Below, one piece after another: positions 7,134-14,782 of a DNA stretch of 23,420 nt. The stretch is from the IMG/VR virus record IMGVR_UViG_3300032093_000855, positions 1-23,420 of that record; one strand, written 5' to 3'. This stretch comes from a virus. How positions within the stretch are numbered: the stretch's first letter is position 1; the number at the start of each line of letters is the position of its first letter. The position numbers were made by a program, and so were the translations under genes. A model generated the notes under the pieces. It had not been told where the DNA came from and searched no databases. It was given only the letters and a program-made list of their open reading frames with translations.

Positions 7134-8060
7134 TCAGGCCCCCTGCACAATGAAGGGCGAGCCGAACTTGGCCGTGAAGTTCTTCTCCGGATAGAGCTTC
7201 GCCCCCTCGCCGTTGCGGATCACGCTGGGCGGCGAATTGCCGGTCTTTGCCGTGCCGTTCGCGTTGAGCGCGACGGGCTGCTTCACGGGCTTCCCGTCCA
7301 CCACGATCACCTTCCGCTGGCCGCTGACGATCTCGTGGAAGCCGACGTCCCACGGCATCGACTTCCAGGTGTCGGGGTCAAACCGAAACTCCCAAACCGT
7401 CTCGACCAGGACGAGCGTTTCGTCCGTGCCGCCGGCGACGGGCTCCCCCTCCGTGTCCGAGCTCGCCGTCTTGTTGCGGGAGACGTTTTGCACTTCGCGG
7501 CGCTTGGCGGTCTTGAAATAACACTTCCACTTGCCGGCGGATTCGCCGTCAAACGTGTCGCTGCTAACGCTTCCGGAATAGTCCTTTGCGTCGGTCTTCC
7601 ACGCGTCGCTCGTGTAATACTTCGTGAGCGTCCAATCTCGCTCGTCGCGTTCGCGTTGCAGTCCCTCGACCGGGTCGCCCGCGGAGTTGACGATCATCGT
7701 GCCGTCTTTGTCTTTGAAGGCCGGCACCGTCGAGACGCCACCGGCGCGCTCCCAGAAGTCTTCCGGAACGCCGGTGGACTTCAGTTCCGCGGCCTTCGGC
7801 GGGGGGTAAAACGCCACGTCGAGCCGCCAGAGCAGACCTTCCTTCGTGGTCGGCGCGAGCTTGAACTCCATCGCCTTGCAGGCGGAGTTTTCCCAGTGCG
7901 CCGAGTACCAGCCGACCGGAACTGCCTTCAGCAGCGAGAGCTTGCTGTCGAGCGGCGAGGTGTTGCGGATCAGCCAGGCCTCGTCATAGCGCAGCGGCTC
8001 GCCAACCTTGCCAGACAGGCCGGTGCCATCCAAAACGCGACGCCAGCCGATAGGGGGCAT
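7134..8060 (-). CDS. Putative minor tail / distal tail protein
   Basis: A 308-aa protein rich in Trp and aromatic residues, with predicted beta segments (GWYSAHWENSACKAMEFKLA; LVLVETVWEFRFDPDTW; GQRKVIVVDGKPVKQPVALN). It lies directly after the tape measure gene, where siphoviruses encode distal tail or baseplate hub proteins, and before the fibre-like protein. The segment SMPWDVGFHEIVSGQRKV and the ending GSPFIVQGA suggest a globular structural protein with no membrane segments or signal peptide. I do not recognise a named family; the tail assignment rests on gene order. The start ATG is 3 nt after the tape-measure stop. Confidence 0.68.
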   Translation of the reverse strand: MPPIGWRRVLDGTGLSGKVGEPLRYDEAWLIRNTSPLDSKLSLLKAVPVGWYSAHWENSACKAMEFKLAPTTKEGLLWRLDVAFYPPPKAAELKSTGVPEDFWERAGGVSTVPAFKDKDGTMIVNSAGDPVEGLQRERDERDWTLTKYYTSDAWKTDAKDYSGSVSSDTFDGESAGKWKCYFKTAKRREVQNVSRNKTASSDTEGEPVAGGTDETLVLVETVWEFRFDPDTWKSMPWDVGFHEIVSGQRKVIVVDGKPVKQPVALNANGTAKTGNSPPSVIRNGEGAKLYPEKNFTAKFGSPFIVQGA

Positions 8061-8063
8061 GGA

Positions 8064-9599
8064 TCACTCCAATGCAAACGGGTAAACGTCGTCGCCGCCG
8101 GAGGTGTTCTCGGCGATCTGCTCGAGCACGGAGAGCTGCTGCTGCTGGACGTCGGCACCCTGGCCGCGCATGAGGCGGAACATTTCGGCGACGCCTTCGG
8201 CCGAGCGGGAGTCGATGCCCTTGATGGCCTGGTCCACGCTCGCAAACTCGACGGTCTGCCGCACGTCCACAGGGGCCGGCTTCACGTCCTCGATCTGGCC
8301 GGCTGAGGCCTGGGCCTTGGCGATTGCCGAATCGAGGGCAGTCGTCAGCGGGCCGGCCAGGGCCTGCCCGACCGGCGTGGTGTTCTCGGCGAATGCTGCC
8401 GCGAACGCGGCCGAGGCCGCGTCGGCGTTTTCATTCATCGAGGCCGCGAACGTATCTGCCTGACCAGCCCAGGAGTCCGCGCTCGCCCGCAACTGGCCGG
8501 CCATCTCCCCAAACCCTGGGATGACTTCGGCGATCTCCGCGGCCGCCCCGTACAGAGCGCCGACGATGTCCGAAAACAGCCCGCCGATGACGTTGCCGAC
8601 GACCTCGAAAACGTTGAACGCCCCAACGAACAGATTTGCGACACGCTGCCCAAGATCGAGCACCACGCCCCACTGCTGCCCGACTTGCGACAGGAACTCA
8701 AACGTCGATCCGAAATTCTGAATCAGGAAGTCCCCGGCCCCAGCCAGAAACCTCGCGCCCTGCAGGATGCCCTCTCCGATCGCCTGACCGATGTTCGCTC
8801 CGCCGATGCTTCCGACAAGGTCGGAGAACGACGTCGCGACACTCTCGACGGCCGGTGCGAGGAATGCCACCACTTGCTGCACCACGCCCTCGACCGCCTT
8901 CTGGGCTCGCGTGAAAGCGTCGTTCATGGCCTCGACGTCCTGTCCCTGGGCGGTCGTCAGGGCCAGCCCGAATCGCTCCGCCTCCTCGCGAGCCGCGGCG
9001 ATGGCGTCAGCCCCGCCGGCAAAGAGCGGCAGCAGGCCGGCCCCGGCCCGGCCGAAGATCTGGACCGCAGCGGCCGACCGCTCGGCCTCGTTCGGGATTG
9101 CGGCGATCGCAGACGCGATCGTGTCGAACCGGTCCGCGGCGTTGAGGCCGGCGAGCTGCTCGACGTTGAGGCCGAGGTTGGCAAACGACGCGGCCGCCGT
9201 GGCGGAGCCTTGCTGGGCCTTGACGAACGCGACGTCGAGCTTCGTGGCGGCCGTGCCGATGGTATCCAGCGACACGCCCGCAAGGTCGCCGGCCAGCGCC
9301 AGCCCTGAGAGCTCGCCGTAGGTCATGCCGAGCCGGGCGGCCAGCTTGCTCGTCTGGTCGATCACCTCCGCCTGCGCCTGCCCCATGTTGACAAAGCTGT
9401 TGACGGCCTGCGAAGCGGAGTTGACCAGCGATCCGAAGAACTGGGCAGCGTTGATCGCCACGAGTGCCGACATGCCACCGCGCAGCCCGGCAAGGTCGCC
9501 TTGCAGCGACTTGAATGCCGATCCCGCGGCGTTCGTGCCAGACACGAGCCCACTCGTCGAGGCCGTGAAAACGGCGGAGACTTTGCCGATCGTCGCCAT
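8064..9599 (-). CDS. Tail tape measure protein
   Basis: A 511-aa Ala/Gly-rich, mostly helical protein. Residues 1-60 carry the KVSAVFTASTSGLVSG start and the LRGGMSALVAINAAQFFGSL segment typical of tape measure N-termini. Residues ~60-240 contain repeated helices, including LAARLGMTYGELSGLAL and VQIFGRAGAGLLPLF. Hydrophobic segments (~240-255 and ~322-350) correspond to those thought to help DNA cross the host membrane. It comes right after the frameshifted tail chaperone, the canonical position. By the rule of about 0.15 nm of tail per residue, it would set a tail of roughly 75-80 nm, which is short for a siphovirus. It starts 1 nt after the chaperone stop at 9601. Confidence 0.88.
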   Translation of the reverse strand: MATIGKVSAVFTASTSGLVSGTNAAGSAFKSLQGDLAGLRGGMSALVAINAAQFFGSLVNSASQAVNSFVNMGQAQAEVIDQTSKLAARLGMTYGELSGLALAGDLAGVSLDTIGTAATKLDVAFVKAQQGSATAAASFANLGLNVEQLAGLNAADRFDTIASAIAAIPNEAERSAAAVQIFGRAGAGLLPLFAGGADAIAAAREEAERFGLALTTAQGQDVEAMNDAFTRAQKAVEGVVQQVVAFLAPAVESVATSFSDLVGSIGGANIGQAIGEGILQGARFLAGAGDFLIQNFGSTFEFLSQVGQQWGVVLDLGQRVANLFVGAFNVFEVVGNVIGGLFSDIVGALYGAAAEIAEVIPGFGEMAGQLRASADSWAGQADTFAASMNENADAASAAFAAAFAENTTPVGQALAGPLTTALDSAIAKAQASAGQIEDVKPAPVDVRQTVEFASVDQAIKGIDSRSAEGVAEMFRLMRGQGADVQQQQLSVLEQIAENTSGGDDVYPFALE

Positions 9600-9600
9600 G

Positions 9601-10280
9601 CTATGCCTCTTCCTTCGGAGTCCACCTGGCTCCCGCTGCCTTCAACATCTCTGCCTCAATCTCGTCTTCTGTCATCTCGCGATCTGGGTCGTAGGAGGGC
9701 AGGAACATCTCTCGAAACTGCGGATCGACGTTGGCACCAAGCGCCTTCAGGATCAGCAGCGTCTGCAAGGCCGTTCGCCCCCACTCGTCGCCGAAGGGCT
9801 CGACGCGGTAGGAAGCGATCCATCTCTGCAGCGCCGAGATGGGGATGTTTCGCTTCAGCCGCTCGACGTTGAGAACCTTGTGATGAGCCGCCAGCCGGTA
9901 CAGGAACCGCTCCGTCAGTCCTGCCCGGCTGCGGAGTTTTTTTCCACCTCCGAAACTGCTTCGTCGTCGTTCTTGAACACCGTTTTCAGGGCGTGGTTGT
10001 AGAGCCACATGACGCGGTTCGGGTTCGCGCGCATGATCTGATCGATGCTGTCGTCGGTGAACAGCGGCTCGCCGTTTTTCTTGCAGTAGGAGCCGGCGAT
10101 CGTTTTCGCGACGAGCGCGGCCGACGCCGGGCGGCCGACGCATTCGCGATGCTCGGTCGCGATGGCATGCCACACGTCGAACGTCGGATAGCGCAGGTGA
10201 ACCGTTTTGTCAGTGCCGTCGACCTTGGCCTCGATGACCTCGGGCTCCCACGACAGCACATCGTCTTCGTGCTTGCTCAC
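9601..10280 (-). CDS. Tail assembly chaperone, long form made by -1 frameshift (gpGT-like)
   Basis: The 0-frame product and a downstream reading frame are joined at the slippery heptamer at 9942-9936. Translation would run through residue N115 of the short form, slip back one base and continue LRSRAGLTERFLYRL for 111 more residues to the stop at 9601. The fusion is about 226 aa. The added part is helical (HHKVLNVERLKR; TALQTLLILKALGANV; EIEAEMLKAAG) and has no good start of its own. Siphoviruses make two tail chaperones this way, like lambda gpG and gpGT. The long form is thought to bring tail-tube subunits to the tape measure. Position between tail tube and tape measure agrees. Confidence 0.85.
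9892..9931 (-). promoter_or_regulatory. Stem-loop downstream of the frameshift site
   Basis: Beginning 4 nt after the slippery heptamer, CAGCCGG (9931-9925) pairs perfectly with CCGGCTG (9898-9892) across a 26-nt loop. Such a structure could stall the ribosome and stimulate the -1 shift. A competing short pairing CTCCG/CGGAG also exists in the same stretch. Function is inferred from position. Confidence 0.5.
9915..10280 (-). CDS. Tail assembly chaperone, short form (gpG-like)
   Basis: A 121-aa soluble protein with GTG start at 10280, overlapping the stop of the tail tube gene (GTGA). The sequence SWEPEVIEAKV, VHLRYPTFDVWHAIATEHR and a helical C-terminal half match the general look of tail chaperones: an acidic protein with a domain binding the tape measure. 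It ends EKNSAAGQD just after the frameshift site. It would be made in excess over the fused long form and would coat the tape measure before tail-tube polymerisation. Identification depends on position and on the frameshift signal, not on a unique motif. Confidence 0.85.
   Translation of the reverse strand: MSKHEDDVLSWEPEVIEAKVDGTDKTVHLRYPTFDVWHAIATEHRECVGRPASAALVAKTIAGSYCKKNGEPLFTDDSIDQIMRANPNRVMWLYNHALKTVFKNDDEAVSEVEKNSAAGQD
9936..9942 (-). promoter_or_regulatory. -1 ribosomal frameshift heptamer A AAA AAC
   Basis: In the 0 frame the mRNA reads GAA AAA AAC, so the last A of the GAA codon plus the next two codons form the canonical X XXY YYZ slippery heptamer. Slippage by one base opens the frame that runs to 9601. 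It lies 22 nt before the 0-frame stop, as usual for tail chaperone genes. Confidence 0.88.
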
Positions 10281-10672
10281 GCTTTCACTCCTGAGAATCG
10301 GAATCGAGCGGTTCCACGGAGGAACTCGCCAACAGTGCCACTCACGTCAAACGTCTCGAGGAACGCTTCCATCGACAGGCTGCCGGTCGCGAAGTTCACG
10401 GCCAGCATGGCCAGCAGTCCGGTGTGGTCGAAGATGTACGGCGGCACGTTCCGCAGGCTGATGTCCACGCCCCCCGGCACGATGCCGATGCACTCGAACT
10501 GATTGACGACGCGCGTGTTGATGCCCGTGCCGACCACGCGGCAGCCGACATTCGTGACGTCCTCGATCCGTGCCGTAGCCGGTTGTAACCGCCAGTTCGT
10601 GAGCCGGCCAATCGGCACGCCGTTGAACGTGACGGTCGATCCTTGCGACGACGGAGGGGGGATGGTGGGCAT
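10277..10672 (-). CDS. Putative major tail (tube) protein
   Basis: A 131-aa protein, mostly beta strands, with GSTVTFNGVPIGRLTNWRLQ near the N-terminus. It continues with NTRVVNQFECIGIVPGGVDIS and ends with a strand pattern LRGTARFRFSGVKA. Small beta-barrel proteins just upstream of the tail chaperone pair are normally the tail tube subunit. The ATG at 10672 is preceded by GAGG at 6 nt, a good ribosome site suitable for an abundant protein, and the stop overlaps the chaperone start. It is small for a siphovirus tail tube subunit, so one of the two upstream proteins (10688-11418) could be the tube instead. Confidence 0.62.
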   Translation of the reverse strand: MPTIPPPSSQGSTVTFNGVPIGRLTNWRLQPATARIEDVTNVGCRVVGTGINTRVVNQFECIGIVPGGVDISLRNVPPYIFDHTGLLAMLAVNFATGSLSMEAFLETFDVSGTVGEFLRGTARFRFSGVKA

Positions 10673-10687
10673 TGAGCGCCTCGCCTA

Positions 10688-11053
10688 TCAGAAGTCAGAC
10701 GTGTACTCGGCAAGTCCCTCGCGGAGCTTTCCGGAGTCGTTGACAATCTCAGACTTTGTGCATTTGCAAGTCTTTCCCTTGAACGTCTTTGTGTCACCCT
10801 TTGCGGGTGGATCGCCCCACGTGTTCACAGTGGCAGTGACAGTGATGCCGTCGGTGCCTCCATTGGGGCCGGGATCGAACAAGCCTTGTTCGTAAACGCG
10901 GTCTCCGCCGTGAGGGATTGCCAGCGTCGAGGCATCGAGGCCGGACGACGAAGGACTTGGACGTGAAGACTTAATCGAGATTTTGTAGGCGTTCTGAATG
11001 CCGAAGTTCTGGCCTTGGGAGCTGAGAATCGCCGGCCCGGATGGCGTTGGCAT
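10688..11053 (-). CDS. Tail-region protein, unknown function
   Basis: A 121-aa protein with a Ser/Pro-rich middle (SSRPSPSSSGLDAS), an acidic Gly/Asp loop region and a beta segment GITVTATVNTWGD. Two cysteines form KCTCK-like order (CKC in KTCKCTKSE) and could bind metal. It lies between the tail terminator side and the tube candidate, 15 nt before the latter, with its own GAGG ribosome site 6 nt before ATG. A tail-tube-associated or decoration role is possible; I recognise no family. Confidence 0.6.
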   Translation of the reverse strand: MPTPSGPAILSSQGQNFGIQNAYKISIKSSRPSPSSSGLDASTLAIPHGGDRVYEQGLFDPGPNGGTDGITVTATVNTWGDPPAKGDTKTFKGKTCKCTKSEIVNDSGKLREGLAEYTSDF

Positions 11054-11061
11054 GTGTTACC

Positions 11062-11418
11062 TCAAATGGTTTGTGGTTCGATGTATTCCCAGTTGGCTGA
11101 CCATTGCGCGTACTTTCCGGCCTCGTAGACCTCTTCGGCGCTCGTGCAGATCCACCCGGTTTCCGGCGTTGCGTCTTGCGGCACGGGGGTGCAGGCTGGG
11201 AGCGCCCCCTTGGCCTGCCCAGACGCACTGCATGTCTGAGAAACCCGGCCTCCGGATCCTTCCTTCAGCGGCGGGTCTGCATACTCCACAACAGCGCTGT
11301 CGAGATCGGTGACGTCTTCTTTCTGCGTTCCGGAAGTGGTGTCGATGTCAGCGATGTTGACGCGCCTGACGCCAGCTGGAAGAGTCGGGCCATTCGCGGG
11401 TTTGGTGGAAAGCGGCAT
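11062..11418 (-). CDS. Tail-region protein, unknown function
   Basis: A 118-aa protein beginning MPLSTKPANGPTLPAGVRRV, acidic in the first half, with three cysteines in the second half (SQTCSASG, PACTPVP, WICTSAEE). It ends in an aromatic stretch (YAQWSANWEYIEPQTI). Ribosome site GAGGAG lies 6 nt upstream of ATG. It sits between the tail terminator candidate and another small Cys-containing protein. No domain recognised; structural role assumed from position. Confidence 0.58.
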   Translation of the reverse strand: MPLSTKPANGPTLPAGVRRVNIADIDTTSGTQKEDVTDLDSAVVEYADPPLKEGSGGRVSQTCSASGQAKGALPACTPVPQDATPETGWICTSAEEVYEAGKYAQWSANWEYIEPQTI

Positions 11419-11421
11419 TGG

Positions 11422-11841
11422 TCACTCCTCTGAAAAACGGATTTCGACGGATTGCTCGACCGTGTACGTGGGCTGCTCTCGCCCCTCGAGGTAGCCGGCG
11501 TCGCCATCCCGCTCGTCCAGCACGAGGCAGTGGTCGATCGTCTCGCCATGAGCCGAGCCGGAAAACTTGTGGATCGCCCCCGAGACAGCCCGTGCCAGCT
11601 GCCACGCCTGTGTGTAGGAATCGGCGTAGATCACGACGGTGAAGCGGGCCGCAGGGTGGAGCGTGTCCGCCTCGGGCGTCGCGTCGAACGTGTCGTCGAG
11701 CAGCTGCTCGCGGGCCGTCGCCTCGCGCGTGTAGATCGCGTAGGGCGGATCGCCGCCGCCGGTCATTTCGACCGGCCACGCCGTGACGCCGGAGGCCGCC
11801 TCGATGGTCGCTTTGAGCCAGTTGTGGGGAGCGTTGGCCAT
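11422..11841 (-). CDS. Putative tail terminator / tail completion protein
   Basis: A 139-aa protein with an N-terminal helix (HNWLKATIEAASGV). It then has PPYAIYTREA and a beta-alpha pattern (AARFTVVIYADSYTQAWQLARAVSGAIHKF) followed by strands at the C-terminus (TYTVEQSVEIRFSEE). This alpha-beta layout and the P-Y-x-x-Y motif resemble minor tail proteins of the lambda gpU / DUF3168 type that cap the tail tube. Position after the gp10-like gene and before tail proteins fits. It begins 1 nt after the upstream stop. Assignment is by fold pattern and gene order. Confidence 0.66.
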   Translation of the reverse strand: MANAPHNWLKATIEAASGVTAWPVEMTGGGDPPYAIYTREATAREQLLDDTFDATPEADTLHPAARFTVVIYADSYTQAWQLARAVSGAIHKFSGSAHGETIDHCLVLDERDGDAGYLEGREQPTYTVEQSVEIRFSEE

Positions 11842-11842
11842 G

Positions 11843-12385
11843 TCAGCCCCCCCCGAAGCTGCGAGTGGGATTCATGCCCGAGGCAAGCTCGTTCGCAGCC
11901 TTCTCCAGGGCGCGAGACATTTCCTCGGCCAGCCGCGAGGCCGCTGGCCCGCCGTATCGGGCGCGAAACTTCTCGATCAGGTTTTGAGGCTTGACGCCGC
12001 GGCTGGTGCCGAACTCCAGCCAGATTGCCTTGCGGCTCTCCGTGCCGGCCTTGTAGCCGACGACGCCGTACACCACGCCGTCGCGGTTCCGGCCGATGAA
12101 CTTCGCCTTCGACGTGGCGGCTCGCCTCAGGGCACCGCCTCGCACCCGTGACTTCTTGCCGCTGCCCGCCACAAACCGGCCGCCGGCTCCTCGCTTCAGG
12201 GCGGCCCGCACGACCCGCGTGCCGCCCTTCGGCGTCACCGCCTTCAGGATCGGAACGCCGTCTTTGAGCACGCGCTTCAAGGCCGCGATCAGATGCTTCT
12301 TCGCGATGTGCCGCGGCAGCTCGTCGAAGCGGGCCATGAGCGCCCCGATCTCCCCCCGCATGTCTTGCCAGTTGATCGAGATCAT
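11843..12385 (-). CDS. HK97 gp10-like neck/tail component
   Basis: A 180-aa basic protein. The N-terminal helix (RGEIGALMARFDELPRHIAKK) is followed by LKDGVPILKAVTPKGGTRVV. A Lys/Arg/Gly-rich region (AGGRFVAGSGKKSRVRGG) comes next, then GVVYGVVGYKAGT. The hallmark IWLEFGTSRG motif is at ~121-130, before a helical C-terminus. The LEFGT motif after a Gly-Tyr strand is characteristic of the HK97 gp10 family, which takes part in head-tail joining or tail completion. ATG overlaps the head closure gene's stop (ATGA). Identification is good. Confidence 0.82.
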   Translation of the reverse strand: MISINWQDMRGEIGALMARFDELPRHIAKKHLIAALKRVLKDGVPILKAVTPKGGTRVVRAALKRGAGGRFVAGSGKKSRVRGGALRRAATSKAKFIGRNRDGVVYGVVGYKAGTESRKAIWLEFGTSRGVKPQNLIEKFRARYGGPAASRLAEEMSRALEKAANELASGMNPTRSFGGG

Positions 12386-12705
12386 GCGACGGCCTCCTCG
12401 ACGGTGATGACGAGATCGCCGTCCTGTTCGACCACGCTGGAGATCTTCATGATGTCGCCGTTGCGCGAGTGGCAGACGAGCTGCATCGACGCATCGATGC
12501 CCTGGAACTTTCGGCAGATGACCGTGGCCTGGCGGTTGCCGCCGACCTGCCCGCGTCGCTGGGCCTGGCCGTAGCTCTCCTGGTCATAGGAACCCAGGAA
12601 CGAACGGACCTTCCCCCAGGTCGTGAGGCTCTCGCCGGAGGCGTTGCGCGTCTGCACTGGACGCTGAAGTTCGAAGCGGTGAGTAAGGCGGCCGGAGGCG
12701 ATCAT
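12382..12705 (-). CDS. Phage head closure (head-tail joining) protein
   Basis: A 107-aa all-beta protein. The pattern is GRLTHRFELQRPVQTRNASGE..TTW, then a central strand region with QATVICRKFQGIDASMQLV, and finally DIMKISSVVE...DLVITVEE. This matches the head closure family (SPP1 gp16, HK97 gp7-like). These proteins plug the connector below the adaptor and hold DNA until tail attachment. It starts 3 nt after the adaptor gene stop and overlaps gp10 by ATGA. Confidence 0.82.
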   Translation of the reverse strand: MIASGRLTHRFELQRPVQTRNASGESLTTWGKVRSFLGSYDQESYGQAQRRGQVGGNRQATVICRKFQGIDASMQLVCHSRNGDIMKISSVVEQDGDLVITVEEAVA

Positions 12706-12708
12706 GCG

Positions 12709-13275
12709 TCAGTACCTCCCCGACCACGAGGAGGCGGCGAGCAAGTCGTCGAAGCCCACAGGCAGCACGATTGTCTGGTCGTCGGCGAGCACGCCGCGAT
12801 TGCGGAACGCGTGATCGACGTACATGAGGATCGCGGAGTGGAGCAGCGGGCAGAGGATGAAGCCCGGGGCACGACCCGCCCACCACTCCACCACGAGCTT
12901 CCCGGAGGCTGCGACCTCGAGGGCGATCTCTCCCGGCCGCACGTCGGCGTCCACCTGGAAGTCGGACGGCGGCACCGCCTGGCCGTCGATCGTGACGCTG
13001 ACGGGATGGTCGGCATCGACAAGCAACGGCGGGGCCGGCAGAGCGACGACCCGCGGGCACTGCCGCCAGACGCCGCGGAGCTTCGTCGCCACCATCGTGA
13101 TGCCCAGCCGCTGCTCGATCAGCCGGCGGGCGGTCGAGATCTTCTGAGCCAGGAGGAAGTTGTGCTCTTCGTTGTCGGGCAAGAGGCCCACCTGAGCCCG
13201 CGCGTCGGCAAGCGACACCGGCTCGACCACGGGCGGGATCATCACCTGGACGTTGTCTGGTGGCGAGAGAATCAC
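12709..13275 (-). CDS. Head-tail connector / adaptor protein (HK97 gp6-like)
   Basis: A 188-aa protein with the adaptor signature EPVSLADARAQVGLLPDNEEHNFLLAQKISTARRLIEQRLG: two helices that ring the portal exit. A beta insert follows (~75-135), then a further helix with PLLHSAILMYVDHAFRNRG. Family members such as HK97 gp6 and YqbG attach below the portal. The start is GTG at 13275, overlapping the stop of the small gene before it (GTGA). The beta insert makes it longer than the minimal family length of about 100 residues. Confidence 0.82.
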   Translation of the reverse strand: MILSPPDNVQVMIPPVVEPVSLADARAQVGLLPDNEEHNFLLAQKISTARRLIEQRLGITMVATKLRGVWRQCPRVVALPAPPLLVDADHPVSVTIDGQAVPPSDFQVDADVRPGEIALEVAASGKLVVEWWAGRAPGFILCPLLHSAILMYVDHAFRNRGVLADDQTIVLPVGFDDLLAASSWSGRY

Positions 13276-13469
13276 GCTGCACCTCCCGGACGGGCAACGG
13301 CACGCTCGACAAGCGGTTCGGCCGCCCGCGAACCCTGAGCTGCAGGAATCGCCTCAGCCCGGCCAGTGGACGTCAGGAACCGCGCCAGCTCGGGCGTGGC
13401 GTTGAGGACCGCGCCTGGAGCGTTGCCGCGGAATGCAGCCGTGAGCCGGACAGGGACAAGGGATTCCAC
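13272..13469 (-). CDS. Small protein after the capsid gene, unknown function
   Basis: A 65-aa protein (MESLVPVRLTAAFRGN... to ...RPGGAA). It starts at a GTG (13469), with GGAGG 6 nt upstream; another GTG directly precedes it. Its stop overlaps the GTG of the gp6-like adaptor (GTGA), the same coupling seen across the operon, which supports it being translated. The sequence has two short beta-like segments and a helical Ala/Arg-rich end. Its place between capsid and adaptor could suit a decoration or assembly factor, but nothing identifies it. Reading on upstream in the same frame only continues through the hairpin, which makes a longer gene unlikely. Confidence 0.55.
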   Translation of the reverse strand: MESLVPVRLTAAFRGNAPGAVLNATPELARFLTSTGRAEAIPAAQGSRAAEPLVERAVARPGGAA

Positions 13470-13487
13470 CACGGGCCTCCGTGCGGC

Positions 13488-13527
13488 CCGGTGGGGGCTG
13501 GGGAAGAAGAAACCCAGCCCCCACCGG
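13488..13527 (-). terminator. 15-bp perfect hairpin after the capsid gene
   Basis: CCGGTGGGGGCTGGG (13488-13502) and its exact complement (13513-13527) flank a 10-nt loop that is pyrimidine-rich on the transcribed strand. It begins 28 nt downstream of the capsid stop. No U-tract follows, so it may be a partial terminator, an RNA-processing site or a 3' stabiliser raising capsid mRNA relative to downstream connectors. The next gene's ribosome site lies just beyond it. Confidence 0.65.
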
Positions 13528-13555
13528 AAACGGTGTGAGCAGTCAATCAACGCGA

Positions 13556-14782
13556 TCAGGTCGCGGCCTTGGCCAGCCGACCCACGAACTCGGGGCCGTG
13601 GTTGCTGACGCCGAGCCGCGTGCTCGCCACGTAGAGCAGCTGGCGGCTGCGCACGAGCAGCTCGCGGGCCACGGTGATCTCGAGGCCGGTGTCCTTGATG
13701 CCCACCGCGGTGGACATCGAGAAGTCGCCGAAGAGGGCCAGCGTGTTCGCCGGCAGCCCCTTGACGATGTAGACCGGAGCCCCGTAGATCGTCGGAACCA
13801 CGCGGCCGCCGCCGACCACCATCGTGGTCTGCTGCGCTGCCCAGATCTTCATGAGATCCACGTAGCCGGCCTTCGAGCACACCCACGCGCCCGTGCCCAT
13901 GATCGACTCGTCGACCTTGCCGACGACGTCGGCGAGGTTGTTGGCGGTCGTCGAGGCGTTGGCCGCCACGGTGACGGTATTGCCCGCAGTCACCGCACCG
14001 GCGAGGCCGCCGATAGTCGGGTTGCTCGCGTTGCCGCCGAGCCAGACCGTGTCGATCCAGCGGGCGAGCCCGTAGGAGCACCGGTCGACGATCAGGCCGG
14101 CCACGTCGATCGGCGAATCCTCGACGAGCGAACGCGACACGGGGATCGAGGCACCACCCTCGTAGAGGGTCAGGTCGGCACCGCTGCTAGCGATGTCCTG
14201 GTCGGTGAAGGCGACGTTCTCGCCGGCGAACCCGAACGTCACGTCACCGCTCTTCGGCAGCGTGATCTTCTGGCCGGATGGTCGGAAGATGCTGGCCAGC
14301 TGCACACCAACCGACTGGTAGGAGAGCCGGTTCACGATGGCGTTGTAGAGCTCGCCCATGACGAAGTCGGCACCGTAGCCGGCGACCGTTTCGCCCATAG
14401 CACGCTTCTCGCCGGCGGCGATCGAACAGAGCAGACGGCCAGCGGCCTCCGCGATCTTCGGCGAGCGGAACGCCTTGACGCCTGCTCGGATGTCGGGCGC
14501 GGCGAAGCGGTCTTCCTTCTCGGCGTCGAACTGCCGCTCGACGTCCTCGCGAGACTTGTCCTCCGATCGCACCTTTCGCATGGCGGCCACCTGGGCGTCG
14601 AGATCCTCCTCGCGCTGCACTTCGGCGGTGATCTTGCCGGCCCGCTCCGTGGCGGCCTTCAGCCGGCCCTCGATGCTCTCGCGCTCGGCGTCATCCTTGG
14701 GCTCGAGCGAACGGAGCGCGGTGATTTCGTTTTCGACCGCGGCGCTCTCGTCGCGGAGAAGGCGGAGCTTCGGACTGGGCAT
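13556..14782 (-). CDS. Major capsid protein, HK97 fold, with N-terminal scaffolding domain
   Basis: A 408-aa protein. Residues ~1-75 form a charged coiled coil (AAVENEITALRSLEPKDDAE; RLKAATERAGKITAEV), the delta domain that acts as internal scaffold and is removed by the prohead protease. The mature domain starts around residues 95-125. It shows typical family segments: ELYNAIVNRLSYQSVGVQLA, ITLPKSGDVTFGFAGENVA, LTLYEGGASIPVSRSLVED, a central helix with SYGLARWIDTVWLGG, and DFSMSTAVGIKDTGLEITV near the end. Ribosome site GAGG is 5 nt before ATG. The leader carries a 23-bp element shared with the portal region. No obvious crosslinking pair can be judged from sequence. Confidence 0.93.
   Translation of the reverse strand: MPSPKLRLLRDESAAVENEITALRSLEPKDDAERESIEGRLKAATERAGKITAEVQREEDLDAQVAAMRKVRSEDKSREDVERQFDAEKEDRFAAPDIRAGVKAFRSPKIAEAAGRLLCSIAAGEKRAMGETVAGYGADFVMGELYNAIVNRLSYQSVGVQLASIFRPSGQKITLPKSGDVTFGFAGENVAFTDQDIASSGADLTLYEGGASIPVSRSLVEDSPIDVAGLIVDRCSYGLARWIDTVWLGGNASNPTIGGLAGAVTAGNTVTVAANASTTANNLADVVGKVDESIMGTGAWVCSKAGYVDLMKIWAAQQTTMVVGGGRVVPTIYGAPVYIVKGLPANTLALFGDFSMSTAVGIKDTGLEITVARELLVRSRQLLYVASTRLGVSNHGPEFVGRLAKAAT

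Noticed and set aside
6675-8306. Long open frame on the plus strand (543 codons)
   Set aside because: It lies opposite three well-supported minus-strand genes, has an Arg/Ala-rich composition without recognisable domains and no good ribosome site. It is an antisense shadow of high-GC coding sequence.
13470-14081. Upstream extension of the 65-aa gene into a 269-codon protein
   Set aside because: The extension overlaps the capsid gene and runs through the 15-bp hairpin, with low-complexity Arg/Gly sequence. Only the part after the GGAGG-GTG start is plausible.
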